A stretch of DNA of 64,000 nucleotides from Limnohabitans sp. MMS-10A-192. Lineage in GTDB: Bacteria > Pseudomonadota > Gammaproteobacteria > Burkholderiales > Burkholderiaceae_C. The notes below the pieces were generated by a model that was not told where the DNA came from, ran no database searches, and was given only the letters and a program-made list of their open reading frames with translations. The stretch's first letter is position 1. The number at the start of each line of letters is the position of its first letter. Location: assembly GCF_003063335.1 (NCBI RefSeq), contig NZ_NERX01000004.1, positions 372,001-436,000 of the forward strand, written 5' to 3'. Both the position numbers and the translations under genes were made by a program. Positions 53,617 to 63,703 of the stretch are shown piece by piece.

Positions 53617-55717
53617 AATAGAACTCGACGGTCAGAAAGTGGAAGTTGCCGAAGGCAGCATGTTGATGCATGCCGCTGAAAAAGCAGGCACCTACATCCC
53701 CCATTTCTGCTACCACAAGAAACTCTCGATTGCGGCCAACTGCCGCATGTGCTTGGTTGAAGTTGAAAAAGCCCCCAAGCCCATGCCCGCATGTGCCACA
53801 CCGGTCACGCAAGGCATGATCGTGCGCACCAAGAGCGACAAGGCCATTGCGGCTCAAAAGTCGGTCATGGAGTTTTTGCTGATCAATCATCCGCTGGATT
53901 GCCCCATCTGCGACCAAGGCGGTGAGTGCCAGTTGCAAGACTTGGCTGTGGGTTACGGCGGCAGCACCTCGCGCTATGAAGAAGAAAAGCGCGTGGTCTT
54001 CCACAAGGAAGCCGGTCCACTGATCTCCATGGAAGAGATGAGCCGCTGCATCCACTGCACACGTTGCGTGCGCTTTGGTCAGGAAGTGGCTGGACAAATG
54101 GAACTGGGCATGTCCCACCGCGGCGAACACGCCGAGATCGAGACTTTCCTGGGCAAGACCATCGACTCCGAACTCTCGGGCAACATGATCGACATTTGCC
54201 CCGTGGGTGCCTTGACCAGCAAGCCCTTCCGGTACCACGCCCGCACTTGGGAGTTGTCGCGCCGCAAGTCGATTGCTGCACACGACTCTTCGGGTGCCAA
54301 TCTGATCGTTCAGGTCAAGAACAACCAGGTCATGCGCGTCGTGCCCTTGGAAAACGAAGACGTCAACGAGTGCTGGATCGCCGACCGCGACCGGTTCTCG
54401 TATGAGGCCTTGAACGGTGCCGAGCGTTTGACACAGCCGATGCTCAAGCAAGGCGGCGAGTGGAAAGAAGTCGACTGGCAGACCGCTTTGGAGTACGTGG
54501 CCAATGGCCTGAAGAACATCCAGCGTGACCACGGTGCCAACAGCATCGGCGCACTGGTGAGCCCTCAAAGCACGGTTGAAGAGTTGTACCTGGCTGGCGC
54601 TTTGGTGCGCGGCTTGGGTTCGGACAACATCGATTACCGCCTGCGCAACGCCGAGTTTGGCGCTGCCGAAGGCGTGCGCACTTTGGGCACATCGATTGCA
54701 TCGCTGTCCACATTGCAGCGCGTGCTGGTCGTGGGTTCCAACCTGCGCAAGGACCACCCTTTGTTCGCTTTGCGCGTGCGCCACGCTGTGCGCCACGGCG
54801 CTCAGCTGAACGTCATCACCTCGCAAGCTGCATTCAGCCACGCCGATGCCTGGGCCATGCCCGTGGCACAAGCTGTGTTGGCCGACGCATCGGGCTGGGC
54901 GCAAGCCCTGGCCGATGTGGCCGCAGCGATTGCCGCAGAGAAGGGCGTTGCCGCTCCTGTGGCTGGCAACGCCACCGCGCAAGCCCAAGCCATCGCCAAG
55001 TCTTTGCTGGGCGGCGAGCGCAAGGCCGTGTTGCTGGGCAACGCCGCAGCGCACCATGCCAATGCATCGAGCCTGCTGGCCCTGGCCAACTGGATCGCCG
55101 AGCAAACCGGCGCGACCGTGGGTTACCTGACCGAGTCTGCCAACACCGTGGGTGCGCAGTGGGTCGGTGCTCAGCCGCAAACCGGCGGCAAGCACGCTGG
55201 CCAAATGCTGACCGGTGGTTTGAAGGCCGCCCTCTTGCTGAACACCGAACCCGAGTTCGACAGCGCTGCAGGCAGTGCTGCTGCTCAGGCTCTGGTCCAG
55301 GCCGAGATGGTCGTCACACTCAGCCCATTCAAAGCCAACATGGCTTTCAGCGATGTGTTGTTGCCGATCGCACCGTTCACCGAGACATCGGGCTCCTTCG
55401 TCAATGCCGAAGGCCGCCTGCAAAGCTTCCACGCTGTGGTCAAGCCTCTGGCCGAAACCCGTCCAGCCTGGAAAGTGCTGCGCGTGCTGGCCAATTTGCT
55501 GGACGTGCCGGGCGTGTCTTTTGAGACCTCGCAAGACGTGCTGGCCCGTGCCACGGCCAAGCCATTGGTGGCATCCAACGCCACACGTGCTGCGATCAAC
55601 CTGGCTGCTGCGGCCGGTACACCTGCTGTGGCTGCCATTTATCAACTCGATGGCATCGTGCGCCGCGCACCTTCGCTGCAGTTGACTGCCGACGCTCGCC
55701 AGGAGGTGACAGCATGA
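53609..55717 (+). CDS. nuoG: NADH-quinone oxidoreductase subunit G
   Basis: NuoG is the 75-kDa-type electron-wire subunit, 702 residues. It begins with a [2Fe-2S] domain ([20 protein letters not shown]), continues with a His-Cys [4Fe-4S] motif and [20 protein letters not shown], and two clusters in [15 protein letters not shown] and [15 protein letters not shown]. The rest is a molybdopterin-oxidoreductase-like domain without catalytic role. It overlaps nuoF by eight bases and nuoH by ATGA. The Ala-rich C-terminal half is somewhat variable in this family. Confidence 0.97.
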   Translation: MVEIELDGQKVEVAEGSMLMHAAEKAGTYIPHFCYHKKLSIAANCRMCLVEVEKAPKPMPACATPVTQGMIVRTKSDKAIAAQKSVMEFLLINHPLDCPICDQGGECQLQDLAVGYGGSTSRYEEEKRVVFHKEAGPLISMEEMSRCIHCTRCVRFGQEVAGQMELGMSHRGEHAEIETFLGKTIDSELSGNMIDICPVGALTSKPFRYHARTWELSRRKSIAAHDSSGANLIVQVKNNQVMRVVPLENEDVNECWIADRDRFSYEALNGAERLTQPMLKQGGEWKEVDWQTALEYVANGLKNIQRDHGANSIGALVSPQSTVEELYLAGALVRGLGSDNIDYRLRNAEFGAAEGVRTLGTSIASLSTLQRVLVVGSNLRKDHPLFALRVRHAVRHGAQLNVITSQAAFSHADAWAMPVAQAVLADASGWAQALADVAAAIAAEKGVAAPVAGNATAQAQAIAKSLLGGERKAVLLGNAAAHHANASSLLALANWIAEQTGATVGYLTESANTVGAQWVGAQPQTGGKHAGQMLTGGLKAALLLNTEPEFDSAAGSAAAQALVQAEMVVTLSPFKANMAFSDVLLPIAPFTETSGSFVNAEGRLQSFHAVVKPLAETRPAWKVLRVLANLLDVPGVSFETSQDVLARATAKPLVASNATRAAINLAAAAGTPAVAAIYQLDGIVRRAPSLQLTADARQEVTA

Positions 55718-56796
55718 TTGACGCTCTGTACAACGGCGGCCTGAACCTGGTTGCCGCCACTTGGTGGGCCACCTTGGTCTGGCCAGTGCTGTGGATCTTG
55801 CTCAAGATCGTGGCCATCCTGGCGCCGCTGATGGGCGCTGTGGCTTACCTCACCCTTTGGGAGCGCAAGCTGCTGGGCTTCATGCAAGTGCGCCACGGCC
55901 CCAACCGCGTGGGCCCCATGGGCTTGTTGCAGCCGATCGCGGATGCGCTCAAGCTGCTGACCAAGGAGTTGATCAACCCGACTGCGGCCAGCATGGGCCT
56001 GTTCCGTCTGGGCCCGATCATGGCCATCATGCCGGCTTTGGCCGCCTGGGTGGCGATTCCCTTTGGCCCTGAAGTCGCTTTGACCAACTTGAACGCTGGC
56101 TTGTTGCTGGTGATGGCCATCACCTCGATCGAGGTCTACGGCGTGATCATCGCGGGCTGGGCATCGAACTCCAAGTACGCCTTCTTGGGTGCTTTGCGTG
56201 CATCGGCCCAAATGGTCAGCTATGAGATTGCCATGGGCTTTTGCTTCCTGGTCGTCCTGATGGTTTCGGGCAGCATGAACCTGACCGATATCGTGTTGGC
56301 CCAAGACAAAGGCAGCATGGCCCGCATGGGTCTGAATTTCCTGTCTTGGAACTGGTTGCCTTTGTTGCCGATTTTCTTGGTGTACCTGATCTCGGGTGTG
56401 GCCGAAACCAACCGTCACCCCTTTGACGTGGTGGAAGGCGAAGCCGAAATCGTGGCCGGTCACATGGTCGAGTACTCGGGCATGGGCTTTGCGATCTTCT
56501 TCCTGGCCGAATACGCCAGCATGTGGCTCGTGTCCATCCTGGCCGTGATCATGTTCCTGGGCGGCTGGTTGTCGCCCATCGACAGCGCCTTGTTCAACAT
56601 GATCCCCGGCTGGATCTGGTTGGGCCTGAAAACTTTCCTGGTCGTGTCCATGTTCATCTGGATCCGTGCCACATTCCCGCGCTTCCGTTATGACCAGATC
56701 ATGCGTCTGGGCTGGAAGATTTTCATTCCGGTCACCTTGGTGTGGCTGCTGGTGGTGGGCGCTTGGCTGTTCTCACCCTGGAACATCTGGAAATGA
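55714..56796 (+). CDS. nuoH: NADH-quinone oxidoreductase subunit H
   Basis: NuoH is the membrane subunit that forms the base of the quinone chamber and links it to proton channels. The 360 residues have eight hydrophobic spans and the signature segments [39 protein letters not shown] [20 protein letters not shown], and [17 protein letters not shown]. Confidence 0.97.
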   Translation: MIDALYNGGLNLVAATWWATLVWPVLWILLKIVAILAPLMGAVAYLTLWERKLLGFMQVRHGPNRVGPMGLLQPIADALKLLTKELINPTAASMGLFRLGPIMAIMPALAAWVAIPFGPEVALTNLNAGLLLVMAITSIEVYGVIIAGWASNSKYAFLGALRASAQMVSYEIAMGFCFLVVLMVSGSMNLTDIVLAQDKGSMARMGLNFLSWNWLPLLPIFLVYLISGVAETNRHPFDVVEGEAEIVAGHMVEYSGMGFAIFFLAEYASMWLVSILAVIMFLGGWLSPIDSALFNMIPGWIWLGLKTFLVVSMFIWIRATFPRFRYDQIMRLGWKIFIPVTLVWLLVVGAWLFSPWNIWK

Positions 56797-56810
56797 GCGG
56801 TGTACAGAAC

Positions 56811-57317
56811 ATGACCACCATGACATCTTCTTTCTCCATCAAGGACTTCCTCAAGAGCTTCATGCTCGTGGAGTTGTTCAAGGGCATGGCCCTGACCGGT
56901 CGCTACGCTTTCGCCCGCAAGGTGACGGTGCAGTTTCCGGAAGAAAAAACACCGCTGTCGCCACGTTTCCGTGGCCTGCACGCCCTGCGCCGTTATGACA
57001 ACGGTGAAGAGCGCTGCATCGCCTGCAAGCTGTGCGAAGCCGTTTGTCCCGCGATGGCCATCACCATCGAGGCGGGCCAGCGCGAAGACGGCTCGCGCCG
57101 CACGACACGCTACGACATCGATCTGACCAAGTGCATCTTCTGTGGCTTTTGCGAAGAAAGCTGCCCGGTGGACTCCATCGTCGAGACGCAGATTTTCGAG
57201 TACCACGGCGAAAAGCGTGGCGACCTGTACTTCACCAAAGACATGTTGCTGGCCGTGGGCGACCGTTACGAAAAAGAGATTGCTGCTGCCAAAGCGGCCG
57301 ATGCTCCTTACCGTTGA
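56811..57317 (+). CDS. nuoI: NADH-quinone oxidoreductase subunit I
   Basis: NuoI holds two [4Fe-4S] clusters, N6a and N6b, between NuoG and NuoB. The eight Cys lie in [17 protein letters not shown] and [20 protein letters not shown]. From 56811 the protein has 168 residues. An alternative ATG at 56793 overlaps the nuoH stop (ATGA) and adds six residues; neither has a strong ribosome site, so the start is uncertain by a few codons. Confidence 0.95.
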   Translation: MTTMTSSFSIKDFLKSFMLVELFKGMALTGRYAFARKVTVQFPEEKTPLSPRFRGLHALRRYDNGEERCIACKLCEAVCPAMAITIEAGQREDGSRRTTRYDIDLTKCIFCGFCEESCPVDSIVETQIFEYHGEKRGDLYFTKDMLLAVGDRYEKEIAAAKAADAPYR

Positions 57318-57354
57318 ACGTGGCTCAGTCCTGAACATTTAAAAAGACAGACCT

Positions 57355-58005
57355 ATGGACGTCAAGACCGGTTTCTTCTACCTCTTCTCGGTGGTGCTGA
57401 TGTTTTCAGCCTTCCGGGTGGTGACGGCGCGCAACCCTGTGCACGCTGTGCTGTACCTCATGTTGGCCTTTTCCCAGGCCTCAGCCATCTGGCTGCTGCT
57501 CAATGCCGAATTCCTGGCCATCACTTTGGTGCTGGTTTATCTGGGTGCGGTGATGGTGCTTTTCCTGTTCGTGGTGATGATGCTGGACATCAACGTCGAC
57601 ACACTGCGTCAGGGCTTTTGGAAAAACTTTCCTTTGGCTGCCACTTTGGGGGCCATCGTGGCCCTTGAAATGGGCGCAGTCCTGATGAGCGGTTTCCGTT
57701 TGTCCGAGGTGCCCAAGGCGGTGGCGTTGGTTGCCGGTGCGGCACCCGTGTCCAACAGCAAAGCCCTGGGCATCTTGCTGTACACCGAATACCTGATGCC
57801 CATCCAGATCGCTGCGTCGATCTTGCTGGTGGCCATGGTGGCGGCGATTGCCCTGACTTTGCGTGAGCGCAAGGACAGCAAGGCGATCAACCCCTCGATT
57901 CAGGTTCGAGTGCGTGCGGCTGACCGCATGAAGGTCGTCAAAGTGGCGGCCACCCAGGCAGCCCCAGCCCCCGTGGCACCCGAAGCTGCACAGGAGAACA
58001 AATGA
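57355..58005 (+). CDS. nuoJ: NADH-quinone oxidoreductase subunit J
   Basis: NuoJ is a small membrane subunit with five spans, 216 residues. Family parts are [20 protein letters not shown] and [21 protein letters not shown] polar tail of about 50 residues, Ala/Pro-rich at the end ([14 protein letters not shown]), extends past the last span. It overlaps nuoK as ATGA. Confidence 0.96.
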   Translation: MDVKTGFFYLFSVVLMFSAFRVVTARNPVHAVLYLMLAFSQASAIWLLLNAEFLAITLVLVYLGAVMVLFLFVVMMLDINVDTLRQGFWKNFPLAATLGAIVALEMGAVLMSGFRLSEVPKAVALVAGAAPVSNSKALGILLYTEYLMPIQIAASILLVAMVAAIALTLRERKDSKAINPSIQVRVRAADRMKVVKVAATQAAPAPVAPEAAQENK

Positions 58006-58313
58006 TGGCCTTGACCCTCGGACATTTCTTGTCGCTCGGCGCCATGCTCTTTGCATTGGCCGTGATCGGCATTTTCTTGAACCGCAAGAACCTGATCGTC
58101 TTGCTCATGGCCATCGAATTGATGTTGCTGGCCGTGAACATGAACTTTGTGGCTTTCTCGCACTACCTGGGTGACATGCACGGCCAAGTGTTCGTGTTCT
58201 TCATCCTCACGGTGGCGGCTGCTGAATCGGCCATCGGCTTGGCCATCCTCGTGCTGTTGTTCCGCAACAAGAACAGCATCAACGTGGACGAACTCAATTC
58301 GCTCAAGGGTTAA
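58002..58313 (+). CDS. nuoK: NADH-quinone oxidoreductase subunit K
   Basis: NuoK is a three-span, MnhC-like membrane subunit, 103 residues. It has [20 protein letters not shown], two conserved membrane Glu (in [18 protein letters not shown] and [16 protein letters not shown]), and the terminal [13 protein letters not shown]. The start overlaps nuoJ as ATGA; a second ATG follows directly. Confidence 0.97.
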   Translation: MMALTLGHFLSLGAMLFALAVIGIFLNRKNLIVLLMAIELMLLAVNMNFVAFSHYLGDMHGQVFVFFILTVAAAESAIGLAILVLLFRNKNSINVDELNSLKG

Positions 58314-58320
58314 TAAGAAT

Positions 58321-60339
58321 ATGAGTCAAACCCTCAACGCAAGCACGCTGCTGGTTGTGCCGCTCGCGCCCCTGGTGGGCTCGGCACTGGCCGGTATCTT
58401 TGGTACGCAATTCGGTGGCAACTGGATTGGCCGTCGCCTGTCGCACACCCTGACCATTTTGGGCGTGCTGGTGGCTTTCATTCTGTCGGCCATGACGCTC
58501 AAGAGCGTGATCGACGGTGCCCGTTTCAATGAGACCCTCTACACCTGGATGGTGGTGGGTGGCCTCAAAATGGAAGTGGGCTTTTTGATCGACAGCCTCA
58601 CGGCCATGATGATGTGCGTGGTGACCTTTGTGTCGCTGATGGTGCACATCTACACCATTGGCTACATGGAAGAAGACGAAGGCTACAACCGTTTCTTCGC
58701 CTACATCTCGCTGTTCACCTTCTCCATGCTGATGCTCGTCATGAGCAACAACATGCTGCAGCTGTTCTTCGGCTGGGAAGCCGTGGGCCTGGTGTCTTAC
58801 CTGCTGATCGGTTTCTGGTTCAACAAGCCCACCGCCATTTTTGCCAACATGAAGGCCTTTTTGGTCAACCGTGTGGGTGACTTCGGCTTCATTTTGGGCA
58901 TTGGCCTGATCGCGGCTTATGCCGGCACGCTCAACTACGCCGAAGCCTTTGCCAAGACGGCCGAGCTGGGCGCACTCACATTCCCTGGCACCGACTGGAT
59001 GCTGGTGACCGTGATCTGCATTTGCCTGTTCATCGGTGCGATGGGCAAGTCGGCCCAGTTCCCGCTGCACGTGTGGCTGCCTGATTCGATGGAAGGCCCA
59101 ACGCCCATCTCGGCGCTGATCCACGCCGCGACCATGGTGACTGCCGGCATCTTCATGGTGGCCCGCATGTCGCCGCTGTTTGAACAGTCGGACACCGCCT
59201 TGAACTTCATCATGGTGATCGGCTCGATCACAGCGCTGTTCATGGGCTTTCTGGGCATCATCCAGAATGACATCAAGCGCGTGGTGGCTTACTCCACTTT
59301 GTCGCAGCTCGGTTACATGACCGTGGCGCTGGGCGCATCGGCTTATTCGGTCGCAGTGTTCCACCTGATGACGCACGCGTTCTTCAAGGCTTTGCTGTTC
59401 TTGGGGGCTGGCTCCGTCATCATGGGCATGCACCACAACCAGGACATCCGTTGGATGGGCGGCGTGCGCAAGTACATGCCCATCACCTGGATCACCTCGC
59501 TGCTGGGCTCGCTGGCTTTGATCGGTACGCCGTTCTTCTCGGGCTTCTACTCGAAGGACAGCATCATCGAAGCCGTGCATGAGAGCCATCTGGCCGCTGC
59601 GGGCTTTGCCAACTTCGCTGTGCTGGCCGGTGTCTTCGTGACCGCTTTCTATTCGTTCCGCATGTACTTCCTGGTCTTCCACGGCAAGGAGCGCTACGAC
59701 CAGAATCCGGATGCCCACCATGGTCACGACGACCACGGTCATGGCCACGACGACCATCACGAACCGCACGAATCCCCATGGGTCGTCACGGTGCCCTTGG
59801 TCTTGCTGGCGATTCCTTCGGTGGTGATCGGTTTCATGGCGATCGAGCCCATGCTCTACGGCGAGTTCTTCAAAGACGTGATCTTCGTGAACGCCGAGAA
59901 GCACCCCGCCATGAAAGAAATGGCCGAGATGTTCCACGGCCCCGTGGCCATGGCGGTGCACGCCTTGAGCACGGCGCCTTTCTGGCTGGCCTTGGCCGGT
60001 GTGGTGGTGTCCTGGTACATGTACCTCGTCAACCCCAAAGTGCCTGCATTCTTCGCACGTGTTTTGCGTCCCGTGATCGTCATCCTCGAGAACAAGTATT
60101 TCCTGGACTGGATCAACGAAAACATCCTGGCCCGTGGCGCACGCATGCTCGGCACCGGTTTGTGGAAAGTGGGCGACCGCGCTTTGATCGATGGCCTGGT
60201 GGTCAACGGTTCATGGAAAGTGGTGGGCCTGATTTCTGGAGCCGTTCGCCGCTTCCAGTCGGGCTACCTGTACCACTATGCCCTGGTCATGATCCTGGGT
60301 GTGTTCGCGCTGATGACGTATTTCGTCTGGCTCGCTTAA
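58321..60339 (+). CDS. nuoL: NADH-quinone oxidoreductase subunit L
   Basis: NuoL is the distal antiporter-like proton pump with the long lateral helix, 672 residues. Typical segments are FFGWEAVGLVSYLLIGFWF, GKSAQFPLHVWLPDSMEGPT with the conserved Lys, ALIHAATMVTAGIFMVAR and DIKRVVAYSTLSQLGYM. A loop at residues about 465-485 is extremely His/Asp-rich (HHGHDDHGHGHDDHHEPHE). The ATG at 58321 lies 7 bases after nuoK; the frame from 58147 overlaps nuoK and is rejected. Confidence 0.97.
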   Translation: MSQTLNASTLLVVPLAPLVGSALAGIFGTQFGGNWIGRRLSHTLTILGVLVAFILSAMTLKSVIDGARFNETLYTWMVVGGLKMEVGFLIDSLTAMMMCVVTFVSLMVHIYTIGYMEEDEGYNRFFAYISLFTFSMLMLVMSNNMLQLFFGWEAVGLVSYLLIGFWFNKPTAIFANMKAFLVNRVGDFGFILGIGLIAAYAGTLNYAEAFAKTAELGALTFPGTDWMLVTVICICLFIGAMGKSAQFPLHVWLPDSMEGPTPISALIHAATMVTAGIFMVARMSPLFEQSDTALNFIMVIGSITALFMGFLGIIQNDIKRVVAYSTLSQLGYMTVALGASAYSVAVFHLMTHAFFKALLFLGAGSVIMGMHHNQDIRWMGGVRKYMPITWITSLLGSLALIGTPFFSGFYSKDSIIEAVHESHLAAAGFANFAVLAGVFVTAFYSFRMYFLVFHGKERYDQNPDAHHGHDDHGHGHDDHHEPHESPWVVTVPLVLLAIPSVVIGFMAIEPMLYGEFFKDVIFVNAEKHPAMKEMAEMFHGPVAMAVHALSTAPFWLALAGVVVSWYMYLVNPKVPAFFARVLRPVIVILENKYFLDWINENILARGARMLGTGLWKVGDRALIDGLVVNGSWKVVGLISGAVRRFQSGYLYHYALVMILGVFALMTYFVWLA

Positions 60340-60361
60340 CGGTTTAGAGGACGATATCAAA

Positions 60362-61840
60362 ATGGGATTGTTAAGCCTTGCCATCTGGACACCGATTGTT
60401 TTCGGTGTCATCTTGCTGGCCATCGGTCGTGACAGCCAAGCCCGCGCTGTGCGCTGGGTGGCTTTGGTCGGCTCCGTCGTCAGTTTTCTGGTCACTTTGC
60501 CGCTTTACAAGGGCTTTGAGCTCGGCACGTCGGCCATGCAGTTTGTCGAAAAATACACCTGGATCGAGCGCTTCAATGTGCACTACCACCTGGGTGTGGA
60601 TGGCATTTCGCTGTGGTTCGTGTTGTTGACTGCCTTCATCAATGTGATCGTGGTCATTGCAGGCTGGGAAGTCATCACCCGCAAAGTCAACCAGTACATG
60701 GCGGCTTTCCTGATCCTCTCGGGTCTGATGATCGGTGTGTTCAGTGCCCTCGACGGGATGTTGTTCTACGTCTTCTTTGAAGCTACGCTGATCCCGATGT
60801 ACCTGATCATCGGTATCTGGGGTGGTCCGAACAAGATCTACGCTGCATTCAAGTTCTTCTTGTACACCCTGATGGGTTCACTGCTGACGCTGATCGCGCT
60901 CATCTACCTGTACACCGCATCGAACGGAAGTTTTGACATCCTGGCCTGGCACAAACTGCCGTTGGCCGGCAGTGTTCAGACCTTGCTGTTCTTCGCCTTC
61001 TTTGCCGCTTTTGCCGTGAAAGTTCCCATGTGGCCTTTCCACACCTGGTTGCCAGACGTTCACGTCGAAGCGCCCACCGGTGGCTCGGCTGTGCTGGCCG
61101 CCATCATGCTCAAGCTCGGTGCTTATGGCTTCCTGCGTTTCTCGATGCCCATCGCACCGGACGCTGCGCACGAGTGGGGCACTTTCATGATCGTGCTGTC
61201 CTTGGTTGCCGTGGTCTATGTGGGCTTGGTTGCGATGGTGCAACAAGACATGAAAAAGCTGGTGGCTTATTCATCGGTCGCACACATGGGCTTTGTGACC
61301 TTGGGCTTTTTCATCTTCAACCCGCTGGGCGTGTCTGGTGGCATCGTTCAGATGATCGCTCACGGCTTCGTGTCGGCGGCCATGTTCCTGTCGATCGGTG
61401 TTTTGTATGACCGCGTTCACTCGCGTGAGATCGCCAGCTATGGCGGCGTGGTCAACACCATGCCCAAGTTTGCAGCTTTTGCCTTGCTGTTCTCCATGGC
61501 CAATTGTGGTCTGCCGGGCACAGCCGGTTTCGTGGGCGAGTGGATGGTGATCCTGGGTGCCGTGAAGTTCAACTTCTGGATCGGCGCACTGGCGGCTTCG
61601 GCACTGATCTTTGGCGCCGCCTATACCCTGTGGATGTTCAAGCGCGTTTACCTCGGTCCTGTGGCCAACGACGACGTCAAGGAACTGACGGACATCAACA
61701 GCCGTGAATTCCTGGTCATGGCTTTGCTGGCCATTGCCGTGCTCTACATGGGCCTGTACCCCAAGCCATTCACCGACGTGATGGATACCTCGGTGGCCGA
61801 CTTGCTCAAGCACGTGGCCCTGTCCAAATTGCCCCAATGA
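60362..61840 (+). CDS. nuoM: NADH-quinone oxidoreductase subunit M
   Basis: NuoM is the second antiporter-like proton pump, 492 residues with about fourteen spans. It shows YHLGVDGISLWFVLLTAFIN, FFEATLIPMYLIIGIWGGPN with its conserved Glu, KVPMWPFHTWLPDVHVEAPT with Lys and His, and DMKKLVAYSSVAHMGFVTLG. GAGGACGATATCAAA stands before the ATG. Confidence 0.97.
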   Translation: MGLLSLAIWTPIVFGVILLAIGRDSQARAVRWVALVGSVVSFLVTLPLYKGFELGTSAMQFVEKYTWIERFNVHYHLGVDGISLWFVLLTAFINVIVVIAGWEVITRKVNQYMAAFLILSGLMIGVFSALDGMLFYVFFEATLIPMYLIIGIWGGPNKIYAAFKFFLYTLMGSLLTLIALIYLYTASNGSFDILAWHKLPLAGSVQTLLFFAFFAAFAVKVPMWPFHTWLPDVHVEAPTGGSAVLAAIMLKLGAYGFLRFSMPIAPDAAHEWGTFMIVLSLVAVVYVGLVAMVQQDMKKLVAYSSVAHMGFVTLGFFIFNPLGVSGGIVQMIAHGFVSAAMFLSIGVLYDRVHSREIASYGGVVNTMPKFAAFALLFSMANCGLPGTAGFVGEWMVILGAVKFNFWIGALAASALIFGAAYTLWMFKRVYLGPVANDDVKELTDINSREFLVMALLAIAVLYMGLYPKPFTDVMDTSVADLLKHVALSKLPQ

Positions 61841-61871
61841 ACATTCAGTACTGAACTGAAGAAAAGAAAGA

Positions 61872-63362
61872 ATGATGATGGACACCACCAGCTGGATGAC
61901 GATCTATCCTGAAATCGTGTTGCTGGTCATGGCTTGCGTGATCGCGCTGGCCGACCTGTTCGTGAAGAGCCCCAAGCGCACCGCCACCTACGCCTTGACA
62001 TTGTTGTCTTTGGGTGGCGTGGCCTGGCTCAACGCCATGTACGCCGACGCCGGTCAGACCCTGTATGGCTTTGGCCACCTGGTGGTCAGCGATCCGATGG
62101 GCCATTGGCTCAAGTGCTTTGCCTCGATCGCCGTGATGGTGACCTTGGTGTACTCGCGCCCCTACGCGGCTGACCGCGACATGCTGCGCGGCGGTGAGTT
62201 GTTCAGCCTGAGCATGTTTGCCTTGCTGGGCATGAGCGTGATGATTTCCGGTCAAAACTTCCTGGTCATTTACTTGGGCCTTGAATTGCTGACCTTGTCG
62301 AGCTACGCGCTGGTGGCCCTGCGTCGTGACAATGCTCAGGCCACAGAGGCAGCCATGAAATATTTCGTGCTAGGCGCGATGGCTTCGGGTTTCTTGCTGT
62401 ACGGCATGTCCATGATGTATGGCGCGACCGGCAGCCTGGAGCTGGCCGCTGTGCTCAAGGCGATCGCTTCGGGTCACGTCAACCACCAAGTGCTGGTGTT
62501 TGGCTTGGTCTTCATCGTGGCCGGTCTGGCTTTCAAGATCGGTGCCGTGCCTTTCCACATGTGGATCCCTGACGTTTACCAAGGTGCCCCCACAGCCGCC
62601 ACGTTGCTGATCGGTGGCGCGCCCAAGCTGGCGGCGTTCGGCATCATGATCCGCTTGCTGGTCGAAGGCCTGCTGCCTTTGGCCTTCGACTGGCAGCAAA
62701 TGTTGTCCTTCCTGGCGATTGGCTCCTTGCTGATCGGTAACCTGGCTGCGATCGCGCAGACCAACCTCAAGCGCATGCTGGCTTTCTCGACCATCGCGCA
62801 AATGGGTTTTGTCCTGCTGGGTTTCGTCGCTGGCGTGATCAACGGCCAGACCACCTTGGCGGCCAACGCCTACAGCTCGGCCATGTTCTACATCGTCGGC
62901 TATGTGCTGACCACCTTGGCCAGCTTCGGCATCATCATGCTGCTGGCCCGTCAAGGGTTCGAGAGCGAAGAGATTTCCGACCTGGCCGGCCTGAACCAGC
63001 GCAGCCCGCTGTACGCCGGTGTGATGGCTGTTTGCCTGTTCTCTCTGGCCGGTATCCCGCCCATGGTTGGCTTCTATGCCAAGCTGGCCGTGTTGCAATC
63101 CCTGGTGGCTTCGGGTCAAGGTTTCTACATCGGTCTGGCGATCTTTGCCGTGATCATGTCCTTGATCGGCGCCTTCTACTACCTGCGTGTCGTCAAGGTC
63201 ATGTACTTTGACGAGCCCGTGACGGCCACCACCGTCTCGGCCGATGCCGATGTGCGTGTCGTGCTGTCCATGAATGGTTTGCTGGTCCTGGTGCTGGGCA
63301 TGGCGCCTGGCGCGCTGATGGCTTTGTGCGCCGACGCTGTCGCCCGCATGTTGGCCGTCTGA
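61872..63362 (+). CDS. nuoN: NADH-quinone oxidoreductase subunit N
   Basis: NuoN is the third antiporter-like subunit and ends the complex I set, 496 residues. Segments include YLGLELLTLSSYALVALRRD, FKIGAVPFHMWIPDVYQGAP, AQTNLKRMLAFSTIAQMGFV and SLAGIPPMVGFYAKLAVLQS. The ATG at 61872 is followed by two more in-frame ATG codons, so the exact start may be one or two residues later. Confidence 0.97.
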   Translation: MMMDTTSWMTIYPEIVLLVMACVIALADLFVKSPKRTATYALTLLSLGGVAWLNAMYADAGQTLYGFGHLVVSDPMGHWLKCFASIAVMVTLVYSRPYAADRDMLRGGELFSLSMFALLGMSVMISGQNFLVIYLGLELLTLSSYALVALRRDNAQATEAAMKYFVLGAMASGFLLYGMSMMYGATGSLELAAVLKAIASGHVNHQVLVFGLVFIVAGLAFKIGAVPFHMWIPDVYQGAPTAATLLIGGAPKLAAFGIMIRLLVEGLLPLAFDWQQMLSFLAIGSLLIGNLAAIAQTNLKRMLAFSTIAQMGFVLLGFVAGVINGQTTLAANAYSSAMFYIVGYVLTTLASFGIIMLLARQGFESEEISDLAGLNQRSPLYAGVMAVCLFSLAGIPPMVGFYAKLAVLQSLVASGQGFYIGLAIFAVIMSLIGAFYYLRVVKVMYFDEPVTATTVSADADVRVVLSMNGLLVLVLGMAPGALMALCADAVARMLAV

Positions 63363-63372
63363 GTTTTCAAGC

Positions 63373-63675
63373 ATGTCCACGTCCTGGCAAATCGGCATCT
63401 TGATCGCGCTGGCATTGCTGGCCGCCAACTTGCCTTTTGCCAACCAGCGCATCTTGCTGGTCGGACCCTCTCGCAGCACCAAATCACTGGCCATCCGGCT
63501 GGCTGAGTTGGTGCTGCTGTATTTTGTGGTCGGCGCTGTGGGCTTGGCGCTGGAAAACCACGGTGGCCAAATTGCTCCCCAAGGCTGGGAGTTTTATGCC
63601 ATCACCGGCACCATGTTTGTGACCTTGGCCTTTCCAGGTTTCGTCTACCGTTACCTGATGCACCGCCAGCATTGA
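63373..63675 (+). CDS. DUF2818 family membrane protein
   Basis: This 100-residue protein has three hydrophobic spans (IGILIALALLAANLPFA, LAELVLLYFVVGAVGLAL and FYAITGTMFVTLAFPGFVYR). DUF2818 genes are found almost only directly after nuoN in Burkholderiales, where they may assist complex I; no function is proven. The gene is ten bases from nuoN and looks part of the operon. Confidence 0.92.
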   Translation: MSTSWQIGILIALALLAANLPFANQRILLVGPSRSTKSLAIRLAELVLLYFVVGAVGLALENHGGQIAPQGWEFYAITGTMFVTLAFPGFVYRYLMHRQH

Positions 63676-63703
63676 GCGCTGTCGGTTTGCACTGAGTTCC
63701 CTC

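Noticed and set aside
53555..55645. Open frame of 696 codons antisense to nuoG
   Set aside because: Shadow ORF; nuoG clusters and length are complete on the plus strand.
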